From Phorcus lineatus (lineage: Eukaryota > Mollusca > Gastropoda > Trochida > Trochidae), in the NCBI GenBank assembly GCA_921293015.1, contig OV121085.1, positions 16,083,731 to 16,147,730 of the forward strand: a stretch of DNA of 64,000 bases, read 5' to 3'. Every line of letters begins with the position of its first letter. The first letter of the stretch is position 1. Below are positions 33,333-45,303 of the stretch, in pieces. The notes beneath the pieces are model-generated. The model did not search any database. It saw only the letters and a program-made list of their open reading frames with translations, and was not told where the DNA came from. The translations under genes were made by a program, and so were the position numbers.

Positions 33333-33648
33333 ATGGGGCGGAATAGTGCAGTGGTAAGCGAGTTCAGCTTCGGATCTAAAGGTCCGTGGTTCGATTCCAG
33401 CCAAGGGCTCGGCAACTTTGTCTGCAGTAGAGAACTGTTCTACACGCAGTCAAGTTTAGGTACAATGCTACACTGAAAATCAGCGCAGTACCACCCATGG
33501 TTTGCTAGTTCCAGCCGATGCTCGCAGGTTTCACCGCAATGCATAGCCACAATGGTGTTGCGGGCTTTCTCCCTGCAATAATACTAACAGCCGCGATATA
33601 AGTGAAATAATCTTGAAAGCGGCGTTAAACTCCAACTCACCTTACCTC
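33333..33648 (+). mobile_element. Family A tRNA-derived SINE, full length
   Basis: Forward copy beginning near gggcggaatagtgcagtgg with an A-box-like TAGTGCAGTGG and a B-box GGTTCGATTCC. It has the whole body and ends at ggcgttaaactccaactcac. A 10-bp target duplication acgtattttc flanks it (33323-33332 and 33649-33658). This is the best reference copy for the family here, and its tail cttgaaagcggcgttaaac resembles family B. Confidence 0.93.
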
Positions 33649-33658
33649 ACGTATTTTC

Positions 33659-36600
33659 CTGTGTAAAGTTGCAAGATTTGATATAGTGTTCGAACATTAA
33701 GCATTACGTGACTGAAATTGCATTTGACTCGAACGCTATCGCTCTGTAAAAACAACCTTGTTTTGGGATCAATTTACTATTGTTGTTTTTGAGAACCATA
33801 TAATGATGGTATATCTGTAGTCAGCAATTTCATCATTTCAAAGACGTTTTTTCGATTTTCGTTTGTGAAGTGAACATGAATTCTTAAAAAATATTTGCTT
33901 ACTTAATATTCTTTTACCTCATATACAAATAATTCCAATGTCAAGAGAGTTCTCATTAGAAAGGAGAAAATACTTGACACTGGCTTTACGACAGGTTTTT
34001 ATACGACACAAGATCACACGAAACAATCGAAATAATCTTTATTAGATTGACATGAATAGTTGCACTTTGTATATAAAGGTTCCTGAAAAGTAGATCTAAA
34101 TTACGTGTTGCATTTCAGAATGAAACTAATTTTGAAATGTTTGCCAAATCATTCTCGACTTTCCGTTGCTTCATGTTTCGTTCATTTGCACTAGTTCAGT
34201 CAAAGGCGATTTTAATCAGGAAACATTTGTCTCGGATAGCTATCCTGATCATATTCTGAGACGCATTAACAAAGTTAACGGGATACTAGGTTACACATAA
34301 TGGTTTGACGATTTATCGATATTAATATCGTCTACTACGCAATACGAGTGCATCGATATTACACACATTTAGATAATATATCAGGATAATTATATCGTGA
34401 GGGTAAATGATACATCAATGTATCCGAACAAGGGACGATCGATCCCGATATTTTTAACATAATTTGTTTCAAAAACTATGTTTGTAAGCTTTCAAAGCTT
34501 TATTCTATTTTAGATATTAAAGTAATAAGACAAACAGAAAATTATATTTCTGATATTTCATCGGCAATGACGGTTTCCCTGATAAATGATTTTCCTTCTT
34601 GTAATGTCAGTTTGTTAGGTAGGAAATAACATTACATTCCAATCTAGGCTTCTTATAAAAACTGTAGAGAATCGGAATACGTGTTGTATCGCAGCCATGG
34701 TATCGTGATGATAATCCTCTCGCAGGTTCCTTGGCAATACTTCCATGATAAATCGTATGGCCGAATAACACTTAAATCAGGTTCTCTTGCCTCGCCACTA
34801 ACCTGGCCATGAGACATAGCTCCAACCTCACCGTAGGGCAGCTTTCCAAAGAAATATTCAAGGCTTGCACTAGTGTATAGTCACTATAGTCATTCAAGGT
34901 AAATTCATTATCAAAAGATGTCTATAATAGCTATAGGAAATGAAGAAACACATTTAAGATATTTAAAAAGACATTTAACACTTCTCCAATAAAAAAGTGT
35001 TTAATTTTCTTTCAGGCCTAGGCTTTGATGAATGTGGGACATGAGTACCAATTATCCTCGAGACTGTCAATGTAATGTAGGGTGCCATGTGCAATAGACA
35101 TGCGAGCAAAAGGGAAGTAATCCTAGTTTTTTTATAAGCCAATGTTGTTTGATAAGAAGGTGATCCTATACTAGAATCATTATCTAACAGTTTAACAAGG
35201 AATATTTTATTTCGAATAACGTTTCAATACTTTTGGATTTATGCATTTATTCTGGTCTTTTAGCGTCCAAAAACAAGTTAAGTTACACTGAGAAATGATT
35301 AAAATCCATTCAAATTATAATATTTTTAAGCACTGTCTTTTTCTATAAATAACTGGTTATATCATTGCGAGTCTTCAAATTTTTTTAAAAAGCCTAATCA
35401 GTAAAAAAATCCGTAGTTAATGAACTGTAACGATCCCCTTAATTAAAAAATAAAGTTAAATTTTTTACATATCTGTTGTACAGATAAAAGATTATTTGTG
35501 ATATTAACTTGGCAAAATAAACGTTCTTTTTGACACCAGAAACCCATTTCTTTTTTATTGCGTTGTTTCTGCACAAGAATAAAATTACTTGGGGAGGGGG
35601 TGTTGTAATTTATTCGTGTGACCATGAAATTTCATTTTTTGAATACTGGTCACAAAATTTACATTTCCACAGCATCAAACTATATAACTTTGAATATTGG
35701 GGGTTGCTGTACTTTTGCCTGGGTATAGAATATATATCCCGCTAGATGTACACTAATTAAAAAAATAACGAAAGAAAAGTATTTGAGGAAAAAGTGATTC
35801 CCAAAGCTTCCCAATAGACAGAAAATTAATATGGACTAAGAGTTAGCTGTTCTTTGTGCATATAAATCACTATCCTAAGTTTTATTAGCAAAGTAGAGAA
35901 ATGGTTGGCTACCTCTTAAACAGTTTATTACAACAAGATAAGCATAACTGAATTGATGAATTATTCATTTATTACAATAAGCTTTACCACTCAAATGTCT
36001 GAAATTAATTCATACTATCAACCTCAAGTGATAAATACTTGGGTTTAAATATAAGGTTTATTTGTTATACTCAAACTTATTATTCTCAAGATAAAAGAAT
36101 CGTTCTTTGGGATGAAATACAGTGAAGAATGACAAGAAACATTGATTCCTGTAACATCAAACTAACATCGGAAACAAGATATCTACGAGTTTGAGAAACT
36201 CTAATTGTCCATGTCGCATTACACAAAGGGGAGGTTTAAATCAACAGTTTTCTATTTGCTAATTTATCAAAGGTATGGAAACATTTAATCAAGGTACACA
36301 GTGTTTTAAAAGATGAGACTATATGAGAGCAATTTGACATAAATCAATGAAATATCGATGCTTTGTATATACATTTTGAGTCTCACACTACCTGATACAG
36401 AATCTTCATTTCTAACTAAAATTTTATTGTACAAATTCAGCATCGTCTAGACGAGGTCCAGTTATAAAGGATGAAAAATGATCTGAATATAATTATCTTT
36501 AGAATTGGAGTCGTATATTAAAGTGATGACTTATTTTTTTCCATCAAATCGGTAAGACCATATTGACAGTTGACAGAATTAATTTAATAGTCCCCCTCGT

Positions 36601-38042
36601 TTAATAAAAGGAAGATAACAAATTATATGTTTACCACCTGGTCTTATATCTAAGGTAAAGAAATACTTTAACAAATGTGTCCAAAATAAGGCAAAAATAT
36701 GTCAGAGGACATATTGATATTATAAAGCTATTATTCAAAGATCAAATGTTGTTTGAAAAAAATAAATACTTGAAAAAACTGCAACCATAGAAACAAGAGT
36801 CTGCACTCTTGACCTTTCTAATAACAGCTTGCATATCATGTTCGAAATTGGAAAATTTATTTTAATAAATGAAAGAAACAACCCTTTCTCAGAGTGGTAT
36901 ATCTATCCGACTTAATCTATACATTTTTGCTTTCAATTAGATTTTTTAACATTTGTCGTGTTACGTTTTGCTGAATATATTATATTTATATGCACGATAT
37001 CTTAATCATCATAGCAAACTGGTGATGAAATTAGGAAAGTTTACCATCGATATCTGATTTACATTTTATCTTATAACCTGATATTTTTAGGTTTGACTTT
37101 TTTGTAAATCAATGACTTGACAAGAAATGTTAAAAAGTTTAAACTTTTAGGAAATAATAAGAGGATTATATTGTCCATCCACAACATTAGAGCTTATGTT
37201 ATTGAAAGCAGGATTATCAAGTGCAATTGTTCTCTTATAAGTACTACTGTATTGTAGTGTTAAAGGGATTTTATCTTCTGAAGTACAACTGGGGAGGGGT
37301 GTCATTGAACATTTGAGTAGCAAAGAATTATTATTTTGGGCAAGAGATTTCTAAAACTTAATATTAATTTTTCAAGGGTATGAACTGCTTTCTCATTTTC
37401 AAGATAAAGCTTGTGTATTCTCGCACTCTCAATTAGCCTATTGTAGGCAATTTAGAAAAGTGTTAAGTTTGAAAGAAAATATAGGATAACGAAGACTGAA
37501 GAACACATTTGACGATCAAATGAGATATTTTAAATTTTGGGTTATTTTTTAAAAAGCAAGTTCATAGTGTATTTTATCTTAAAAAGTAAGAAACTGTGTG
37601 GGTCACTGAAAGATTTCAACGATCCCTATTGATAATATTATTGCTGTCAACAGATTATTTTATTTTTTTACCGTATGCATATAAAAATAGCACCCTTTCC
37701 ATGAATAAACTTAGAATCCTTCCAGATACATTGATATCACATAAGGGGGTATTTAGCACGTCTCAAGTAATTACATCTAAAGTAGTCAAAAAATAAAATT
37801 CAACTTCAGCACTCTTTGTCCAAAACAACACTTTTATAACCGATTTTGCATGTTCATCAAGATTGTTTAACGTCACAAACATTTAAGATATTATTTAAAC
37901 GTAATATGATGTGCTCAGTTTAATAAGAAAAGGATATCCTGAATAATGGCGATCACCAGATGTTTTCAACACTTTTACGTCATTTTCTAAGAAACTTCTT
38001 CATAGCAAAAGCACGACATCAGTCAGTTTTGATTAAATTTTA
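33659..38042. other. Long unassigned AT-rich region
   Basis: No gene, repeat family or RNA recognised over more than 4 kb. Small inverted words occur (atcgatattaatatcg near 34315). Open frames are short and without motifs. Confidence 0.5.
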
Positions 38043-38107
38043 AGTGAGGGAATGAGTTGGGGTTTTACATGTTTCGAACAATATTTCAGTAATAACACAT
38101 GTGAATT
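38043..38107 (-). mobile_element. Family B tail fragment, diverged
   Basis: Reads gtgagggaatgagttgggg, ttttacatgtttcgaacaa and tatttcagtaataacacatg, the reverse of a family B tail. Confidence 0.7.
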
Positions 38108-39057
38108 TATTTGAAGGTTAACTTTTGCGGCTTACGATGTACCATTGATTATAATACCATCAAACAAAGATTGGGGAATGAAGCAACATATATTTGTTTA
38201 AAAACAAGACATTTTTATTTTAGAATTTTATCATTTATGTAAGATACGATGTTATTTAGAAGATAAGTATAAAAAGATACCTACCACGATACATCTTACG
38301 GCCTGTGGGAAAAATGACGGTTAGAAAGATTTTGCAATAAACTTAAGAGGTTTGAGTCAGTGTACGGATGAGCCTATACTGCAACATGTCATGAAATTAT
38401 TTTGATACTTATTAGAAACAAAACATGGTCGCAATATGTTACAGTAAGCGATCTAGATTTCTGGGTACAGTCCCTCCTAAAGTGTTTATTATTGAAAAGT
38501 CGTCTGCAGTAAGTGAACACAATCTTGTCAGATACTGGTGATGGAAGAGCATTATTAGTATAGTCTAATTTCAAAGTGTACAATGCTTTAGAATTTTATT
38601 ATTTACATTTCCATTAAAACTCCTCTACTGTCCATAACACTAGTCTCCTCTAATGCGATATCAATAACCATATATTTTTTTAATGAAACGTGTTACAAAA
38701 ATAACATGTGTGATGTCGTTGCGTCCGATCATAAAGATGTACATATCTTCTATCAGTATTTCATGCCAATATTCTGATTTTTCTATGATTTACTCAATTT
38801 TTATCCATTTAAGTTCTACGGATTAATTCTAGAATTGATTATTATCAAATGATAACTATGGACCAGTGTTACCTCAATGAAAACGCCAGTTCTGATCAGT
38901 TGATATTGGACACCAGAAAACCAGAAATAAACTTATTTAAATTTGTGATTTTATTAAAAGTCTTAACTTTCCATATAAAAGTTACTGAAAATAACACCTA
39001 TATTGCGATTTGTACTTCAAAATGTAATTACTTTGAAATATATATGTCAAATCAATA
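38108..39057. other. Unassigned sequence
   Basis: Nothing recognised. Confidence 0.45.
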
Positions 39058-39262
39058 TTGGAGCATACTGGTCTAGTGGTTAGCATGCTGGCCTATCACG
39101 CCAGACATAACGTGTGTTGTCTTCCTGAAGAAGGGAAGGTATGGACCTACACGGTCGCGCGAAGCGCTTAATAGGCTGCATCGAAGTACTATTCCCTCAG
39201 GGTAATGATACAATTTGTGCGCTTTGAGCATGCTCTGTCAAGAAAGCTATTATTATTATTCT
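39058..39262 (+). mobile_element. Family H tRNA-derived SINE, short copy
   Basis: The head resembles a tRNA 5' half with an A-box (TGGTCTAGTGGTTAGCATGC). The body has agtactattccctcagggta and atgatacaatttgtg, then gcgctttgagcatgc, and it ends in (att)n. The B-box side of the head is degraded. The same body occurs at 47458-47750 and, reversed, at 51665-51990. Confidence 0.72.
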
Positions 39263-39880
39263 CGATTGTCTATTGTTTCATCATTCGTTTGCATGCATTT
39301 GTTCAGTCAGAGGAGATTTTAATCAAGAAAAAAGTAACTCAGCACACCTGTACAGAATCTAAAACTCATTAAGGGAACGGACGTGTAAATAGGTTACTGA
39401 GTAGGATGGATAATATCCAAAGAATAATAAGATAAATTACAAAATGCTGTCAACATTCGCTATTTAAAATTAAACTCCTATTCGTTATCTAAACAAAATG
39501 TAAATGCATTCAAAATACAAATTGGAAAAACACATTACAAACTTTCCAATGTAAAGAAAATTAATTTCAATTTTAATGTACATGTGACTATACCTTCAAA
39601 AGAAAAAACAGACTCTCATGAGTAATATTCGTATATTTGACTTCAGTCAGATAAATTCATATGTGTTTACGAATGGAATTAGTTCCCAGACAATAATAAA
39701 TAAGTTTTGCAAATAGAAGAATTAATGACACCTAATAATACTTAAAAGTCAACATCTATACAAGACGAGAACCAAATATATAAAAGCATGACCTTCCAGA
39801 CAGTAAGATAAGATATAAACAATTTAAGAGTATAAAATGATATAAATACTTTTATGTGAAAGTACTAGTCTAGCTCTCTA
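39263..39880. other. Unassigned sequence
   Basis: Nothing recognised. Confidence 0.4.
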
Positions 39881-39889
39881 CACCATAAT

Positions 39890-39970
39890 CATCCTGGGAT
39901 TTGGCCCGAAAAAGGTCAGGGTATTAAAGAGGAGCGAGAGCGGATTCATATCCGCTGATTTAGCAGGATG
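39890..39970 (+). mobile_element. Family C minimal derivative (81 bp)
   Basis: Seven bases of the left end (CATCCTG) are joined directly to the last part of the element (ggatttggcccgaaaaagg to agcaggatg). An 8-of-9 target duplication flanks it, caccataat at 39881-39889 and caccatcat at 39971-39979. The duplication shows it integrated as a unit, or lost its middle later without touching its ends. Confidence 0.88.
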
Positions 39971-39979
39971 CACCATCAT

Positions 39980-40755
39980 CACTTACTAAATTCTTACTGT
40001 ATATCAAAATATTGATAAAATGTAAATGGAATGACTAACGGGATAAATCTTAAGTCTAGACAAAGCACTTTTGGAAATTGCAGCTAAAGTAAAATCAACA
40101 GTATTTGTTATAAAAATGACCACGTCTACCGCCGCATTCAAGAAATGGGCTAAAATGAAGGTCACACATTAGAGATTAAGTTTAAGAGTAGTAAGCTTTT
40201 CATGTTTAATTCATTTGTGATTATCCTTATGAAAAAGGTACTTTAATAACGATGGCCCACAGTAATAATTCAGGGTCTTACCCAGGATCATTAAAACACT
40301 AAACGTTATGTTTCGACTAAACACAGACCAGTGATATACGTTATCTTATTCTTGATACAGTGAACTTGAAGCACACTTTCAAAAAGGGCCTAATGCTACG
40401 ATAAATGTTAGAATTACCTGTGTTGTCGTAGATAAAATTCATTTGAAGTACAAGTCTTGAGGCGTTGTAAATGAGAAAGTGCATGTTAATATCAACATCA
40501 ACAAACTGTATTTAAAGAAGATTGTTAATGTTCTGTAGAATAAAGAATGACTAAGATCCCTTTGTAAATGTCTTTGAAGGATATCATCAAAGTGTCAATT
40601 CATTCGCACAAGAAAGTGAAAATGAAAATATTGCTTCTTGATAACGACAGAAAATGATTACGCTTTACTAACTGGATAATAACCTCGAGGGTGTAATAAA
40701 AAACCACTTAAACTGATAATCAATCCTTTCTTCGTACGATTCAAGGACATGAGAA
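39980..40755. other. Unassigned sequence
   Basis: Nothing recognised. Confidence 0.4.
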
Positions 40756-40761
40756 CAGAGT

Positions 40762-41083
40762 GAGTGAGCTGGGGTTTAAAGCCGCTTTCAAGATTATTTC
40801 ACTTATATCGCGGCTGCTAGTATTATTGCAGGGAGAAAGCCCGCAACACCATTGTGGCTATGCATTGCGGTGAAACCTGCGAGCATCGACTGGAACTAGC
40901 GAACCATGGGTGGTACTGCGCTGAAACTCAGTGTAGCATTGCACCCAAACCTGACTGCGCGTTGAAAAGTTCTCTACTGCAGACAATGTTTTCTCTACTG
41001 CAGACAATGTTTCCGAGCCCCTGGCGGGATTCGAACCACGGACCTCTTCATCCGAAGCCGAACGCGCTAACCACTGCGCTATC
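40762..41083 (-). mobile_element. Family A SINE with an internal 20-base duplication
   Basis: Reverse copy with an intact B-box (GGTTCGAATCC on the minus strand). The phrase ttctctactgcagacaatgt occurs twice in tandem (about 40970-41010), a private duplication. Flanking acagag on both sides is probably the remnant of the target duplication. Confidence 0.9.
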
Positions 41084-41290
41084 ACAGAGTATGCTGTTAC
41101 CTAGACAAAATGACGAGTAGAAAATAGTGATAAATATTATACTAACAAATGTCTGAATAAAGGTGGCAATGTTTTTTTAAGTATCAAATAAAGTTTGATT
41201 ATAATTGAGTTTGTTCATTGATTCAAAACTTAGAAATATGAGTTTAAACAGACATCAAGTTACGTACGTATTAATAGTTTTTAGCGAAGC

Positions 41291-41340
41291 ATGGCGGAAG
41301 TTTACACGACTCCTTAACTCGTTTAGAGCGCATGCGTCAT
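41291..41340 (+). promoter_or_regulatory. Promoter-like cluster upstream of the hAT pseudogene
   Basis: ATGGCGGAAGT (41291-41301) combines YY1 and ETS words, and GCGCATGCGT (41328-41337) is an NRF1 site followed by CAT. They lie 105-155 bp before the ATG of the decayed transposase at 41446. Housekeeping-type promoters with these sites are common in animals, so the element may have brought or captured one. Motif match only. Confidence 0.4.
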
Positions 41341-41445
41341 CTCCAACAGTTCAATTGTGTCCGCATCACTTCCTCTAGCAAACGAAAAGTCGTTAAAACG
41401 TGGGGTCATATCAAGACTGTAATAGCCCTTTAATCCACCAACATC

Positions 41446-42580
41446 ATGAGTACAAAACGCTGTTCTGACGTGTTGACAAGCTTTTCTTTAATAACGATGA
41501 TGGGAAGAAAAAACAGTGTGTAAACTTTGCGGAACTAAATTAGCTTTAACGGAAACACTAGTGCTATGGAAAATCATCTCTCTGGAAAACATTCATTATC
41601 AAATATTCTCTTTAAGTCTTAAACTTCAGACAATTCAAAATCACAAACAACTTAAACTGCTTTAAAATCAAAGCCAATTTACAAAATGGGAGATTCTTGC
41701 TAGGAAACCGGCCGCTATGTGTGCAAGGGATTTGAGGCCGATTATCATTGTGAGCGGGGTCGGGTTCATTTCTTGAAAGTAGTGATCCCTTACTGGAAAG
41801 TACCCTGTGCTTCGACGGTAGGAAACTATGTCGTAAATGTCTACAAAGACTACAAATCAGAGCTTACTACTGGGCTGAGAAACATTGAACGTGTTGCTTT
41901 AACCACTGACATATGGAGCAGTGTGGCCAACAAGGGATCTATTACTGTCACTGGTCATTTTTTTGACCGACAATGGTGTCTTATACACCAAGTTCTGGCG
42001 ACCCGACATATAGACGACCGGCATACAGGGGACGCTATCGCCAATGAGCTACAAAACATTGCAACAGAGTTCGAAATAAAAGAAATCGCTTCTGTTGTCA
42101 CAAACAATGCTGCGAACATGACATCAGCAATGCGAAAGATGGGCGTTCCTCACGTGTCGTGATTCGGCCACACTCTGCAATTAGCAATTAAAGATGGCCT
42201 TCAGAACCAGATAAAGAACAAGGGCAATTGCTGCAGGTAGAAATGTGGTCACTCATTTTCATCGATCACCCCTAACAACCGAGGAGATGCGAAAAAGACA
42301 AACACAAATGAATTTGAAAAAAGTGAACGTATCCAAGATGTCATCACTAGGTGGAACTCCACTGTTGATATGGCAAAGATTGGTACAAAACCGTCTCCCA
42401 GTGTATGCTGTTTTGCACGACAAATCTGTCACCAAACCTTCAGATGCCAAGGTTTTCGACCTAAGTGATGATACGTGGGCCATTTTAGAACAAATCCTAA
42501 AAGTTTTATTGGAGTTGATAACATTTGTCATCTTACCTGAATATAATTTATTGAGATTCAGAAACTTTTTAATAAGATAA
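41446..42580 (+). pseudogene. hAT transposase (BED finger) pseudogene
   Basis: Relative of ZBED-type hAT transposases, which excise and insert DNA elements leaving 8-bp duplications. Near 41520 a BED finger is visible in pieces: CKLCGTKLAL (Cys-x2-Cys), then in another frame SAMENHLSGKHSL (His-x4-His). A frame of 147 codons (41719-42162) contains ALTTDIWSS, the conserved block with the first catalytic Asp, then the GHFFDRQW and VVTNNAANM regions. A TGA interrupts just before FGHTLQLAIKDG, the usual block at this point. After more frame changes a 111-codon frame (42245-42580) carries LVQNRLPVYAVLHDKSVTK and the LSDDTWAILEQI segment. The C-terminal dimerisation region is missing. Several stops and shifts make it inactive. 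Confidence 0.88.
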
Positions 42581-44456
42581 TGTGTATTTTTCTATGGCGC
42601 ACATTTCCAGCACATCATCAACATCAAATTACTATTGTAGTAAATGATAGCTTTATTGCAATAATTTTTACACCGACTCTCCAGATGAAACTCTTCAAAC
42701 CACTAATTGGCAAACTCTGTGGGTTTTTCCAGTAAATAACAGGTGAATTACTTTGTCAAATCGCATTCTTAAAGAGGATCTTATAAAATAAAGGATTATC
42801 AAATGCCAAATGATTCCTCTCTTATTGCCCCCTAATTATTGTCAAAGGGAATAATAATATCTCAAAGTACAAAATGTCAACTTCACCTTCAAAAAGTCTG
42901 CAAAGTTGTAAAATGTCAAAAGTTGGTAGAAGTTCTATAGCAAAGATTCAACATTAACAGGGTATTATCGTTCTTTCTGAAAACTTTGAGAAGTAATAAC
43001 TTGTGAGAAGAAATCTCTGATTTTTAACTCATTAATTTCATTCTTACCGTTTACTTCTTAGCTGTATATATATGAATGTAAGAAACGTTCAAACACGCGG
43101 CGTCAGTTTTCTACCTTAAAGCTTTTTTGATACAGCTGCTTCTTTTGATTGTCTGGCTTGAATAATTTTCAGTATCTTCCAATAGCACAGCTTTCAAACT
43201 GCCATTTCAAATCATCTGCCAACATTTTTCCTTCAAACGCTGCTGATTTATTGAATCAAAGGATATTATATCACATCAGCACTGTTCTCGTGTTTTCATT
43301 TTCTAAAAATCTTACTCTTAAAATCAACACTTTGCCAAAACGGTATCAGTTCCCTGAAGGGCACGTCAAATACCTTTACTTGGCGGCTGTAATTAATACA
43401 TAGATCGCATAAGAGGATAATAAGAACATTGAATGTCAGCCTCACAAAAAAATTAACTCAAAACCTAAACACTTTTCAAAGCAATAATCTTTGCATTGAA
43501 TAGATAATTACCATGAAAGTTTTGTTCAATCATCCCTGCCTACCTGTGTTTCAATCCTCTGCAGTTCAAAGATTTTTCATCGAGAAAAAAATACTCGAAC
43601 AGGTTCGATAACCACATGCTCTGGGTCCCATCCTTGGCTTGACCAGATACTTTTATTACCTCCCTTTGCTAGCCCAGCCATATTCAATTAGCCAATCAAA
43701 TACGCCTTAATCGTCTCTTGAATTAGACTTCTACATCATGATCAGTCGTGCGCTGAGTACTAGTGCTAACTTTCATATATTGTTTGCGAGAGGCGTCAGT
43801 TTTTAATGTGGATTGTTATTAAACCTCAACTCCCGGGAGATTTTTATTGAAAATGTATTCCCGCAATCATCGAACTTTTTTAGATCTAGACTAAGCAAAC
43901 ACACCAACGAAGGAGAACAAACAAGTGGTCTGTCAGGAAGCCCCGGTAATTAAGATGTTTAGTAAATTTGTTTCAATATTCTTTAATGAACAGGAGTCAG
44001 ATTTTCTATCCTTAAACCAGGAATAAGAAAATTATCGTTATAGTATTAGTGGCTAAACTGATAACATACATTATAGAAACTCATTTCTGCCAATATCTTG
44101 ACTGATTGGATCAAAGGCCAGCAAAGGGATATACTTAAAGTATCGGGTCGTGCTCGGATTGGTCTTGAGTATATAGTGTAGCATTATCGGAACATATACT
44201 ATGGATTATCGAGGATGGTACTCATATAACCAATGTAAAACATATATTTACTGAAAGTAAAGTGAGTGAAAAATATGTTTAAAAAATTAAGATATTAAAA
44301 ACATTGATGAAGGTTACCCAAGTGTGAGTGGGTAGACCAGTGAGAACAGTTTGAAAGGTTGAGGGAACAGACTGAAACAAAGGCAAGGTGATAAGAAGCG
44401 GTTTACATTGTAAAAGAGATAAATAAGAAGAATAGTTTCAAGTTGTTTAAGGGTTG
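42581..44456. other. Unassigned region with a possible TIR pair
   Basis: Inverted words gatacttttattacc/tccctttgctagcc (from 43646) and their counterpart ending at 44144 (reverse complemented gatactttaagtatatccc, tttgctggcc) could bound a 0.5-kb element, without a clear target duplication. The remainder shows no gene. Confidence 0.35.
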
Positions 44457-44465
44457 CTTCAGTGT

Positions 44466-44806
44466 CATCCTGCTTACTCAGGGTAACTGAATCTACCGAT
44501 TGAGCTCCTTTCATATACCCTGATCTCCTTAAGGCCAAAAGCCTCGTATCGCTAGCTAGCTTAGTAGCCAATGAGACGTCTCGCATTCAGCAACAGCGGC
44601 ACAACCCGGATGGAAAATTCCGTTGACATTAAGATAGTAGCTTCAAGCTGGTTGGAAACGACATTTCATTGGCTGAAAAAATAACAAGAATTAATAGCCA
44701 CGAATATAAAGCCTCGTCAGCCCCACGAGGGATTTGGCCCGAAATAGATCAGAGTATATAGAAGGAGTTCGAACAGCGGATTCAATTACGCTGATGTAGC
44801 AGGATG
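44466..44806 (+). mobile_element. Family C inverted-repeat element, full length
   Basis: A 341-bp copy from CATCCTGCT to TAGCAGGATG. It contains gccaatgagacgtctcg, cggcacaacccggatgg and cgacatttcattggctg in forward order. The target duplication is 8 of 9, cttcagtgt at 44457-44465 and cttcagtat at 44807-44815. No coding capacity. Confidence 0.92.
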
Positions 44807-45009
44807 CTTCAGTATCTGAACATGGGTGATTCAACAAAGATTTATAACATCTACATTATAAAATGCTCTCTAAATCTTGTTCAATGAGAGTGACACTCTA
44901 TGCTCTGTATGACTCCTTTTCATAATGCAGTGTACAAACTGTATGGTATTTTGATTCGCTTAGATGAAGTAACTGGTATTCTGAAGAAAGAACCTACGGG
45001 ATTTGTTCG

Positions 45010-45303
45010 CATCCTGCTAAATCAGCGTATATGGGTCCGCTCTCGTTCCTTCCTAATACCCTGATCTCTTTCATGTCAAAACCCTCGTATCACTAGCTAT
45101 CTAACCAGCCAATGAGTCGACTCGCATTCAGTCTCAGCGGCACAACCCGGATGGAAAAATCCGGTGAATTCAAGCTGGTAGCTTCAAGTTCCTTGATTAA
45201 CGACATTTCATTGGCTGACAAAATACGAAGGATTTAGCCCGAAAGAGATCAGGGTATTAGGAAGGAGCGAGAGCGGATTCGTTTACGCTGATTTAGCAGG
45301 ATG
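45010..45303 (+). mobile_element. Family C inverted-repeat element
   Basis: A 294-bp copy with excellent ends (catcctgctaaatcagcg, cgctgatttagcaggatg) and pairing subterminal regions (cgttccttcctaataccc against gggtattaggaaggagcg). No target duplication is evident, so a flank may have been altered. The segment between cattggctgac and gatttagcccg is shortened. Confidence 0.9.

Noticed and set aside
33333-33420. tRNA gene
   Set aside because: Same reasoning: A- and B-boxes belong to a family A SINE with target duplications around the whole 316 bp.
43646-44144. 0.5-kb element with inverted gatactt...cctttgct ends
   Set aside because: The inverted words are imperfect and no target duplication is visible; kept only as a note in the region entry.
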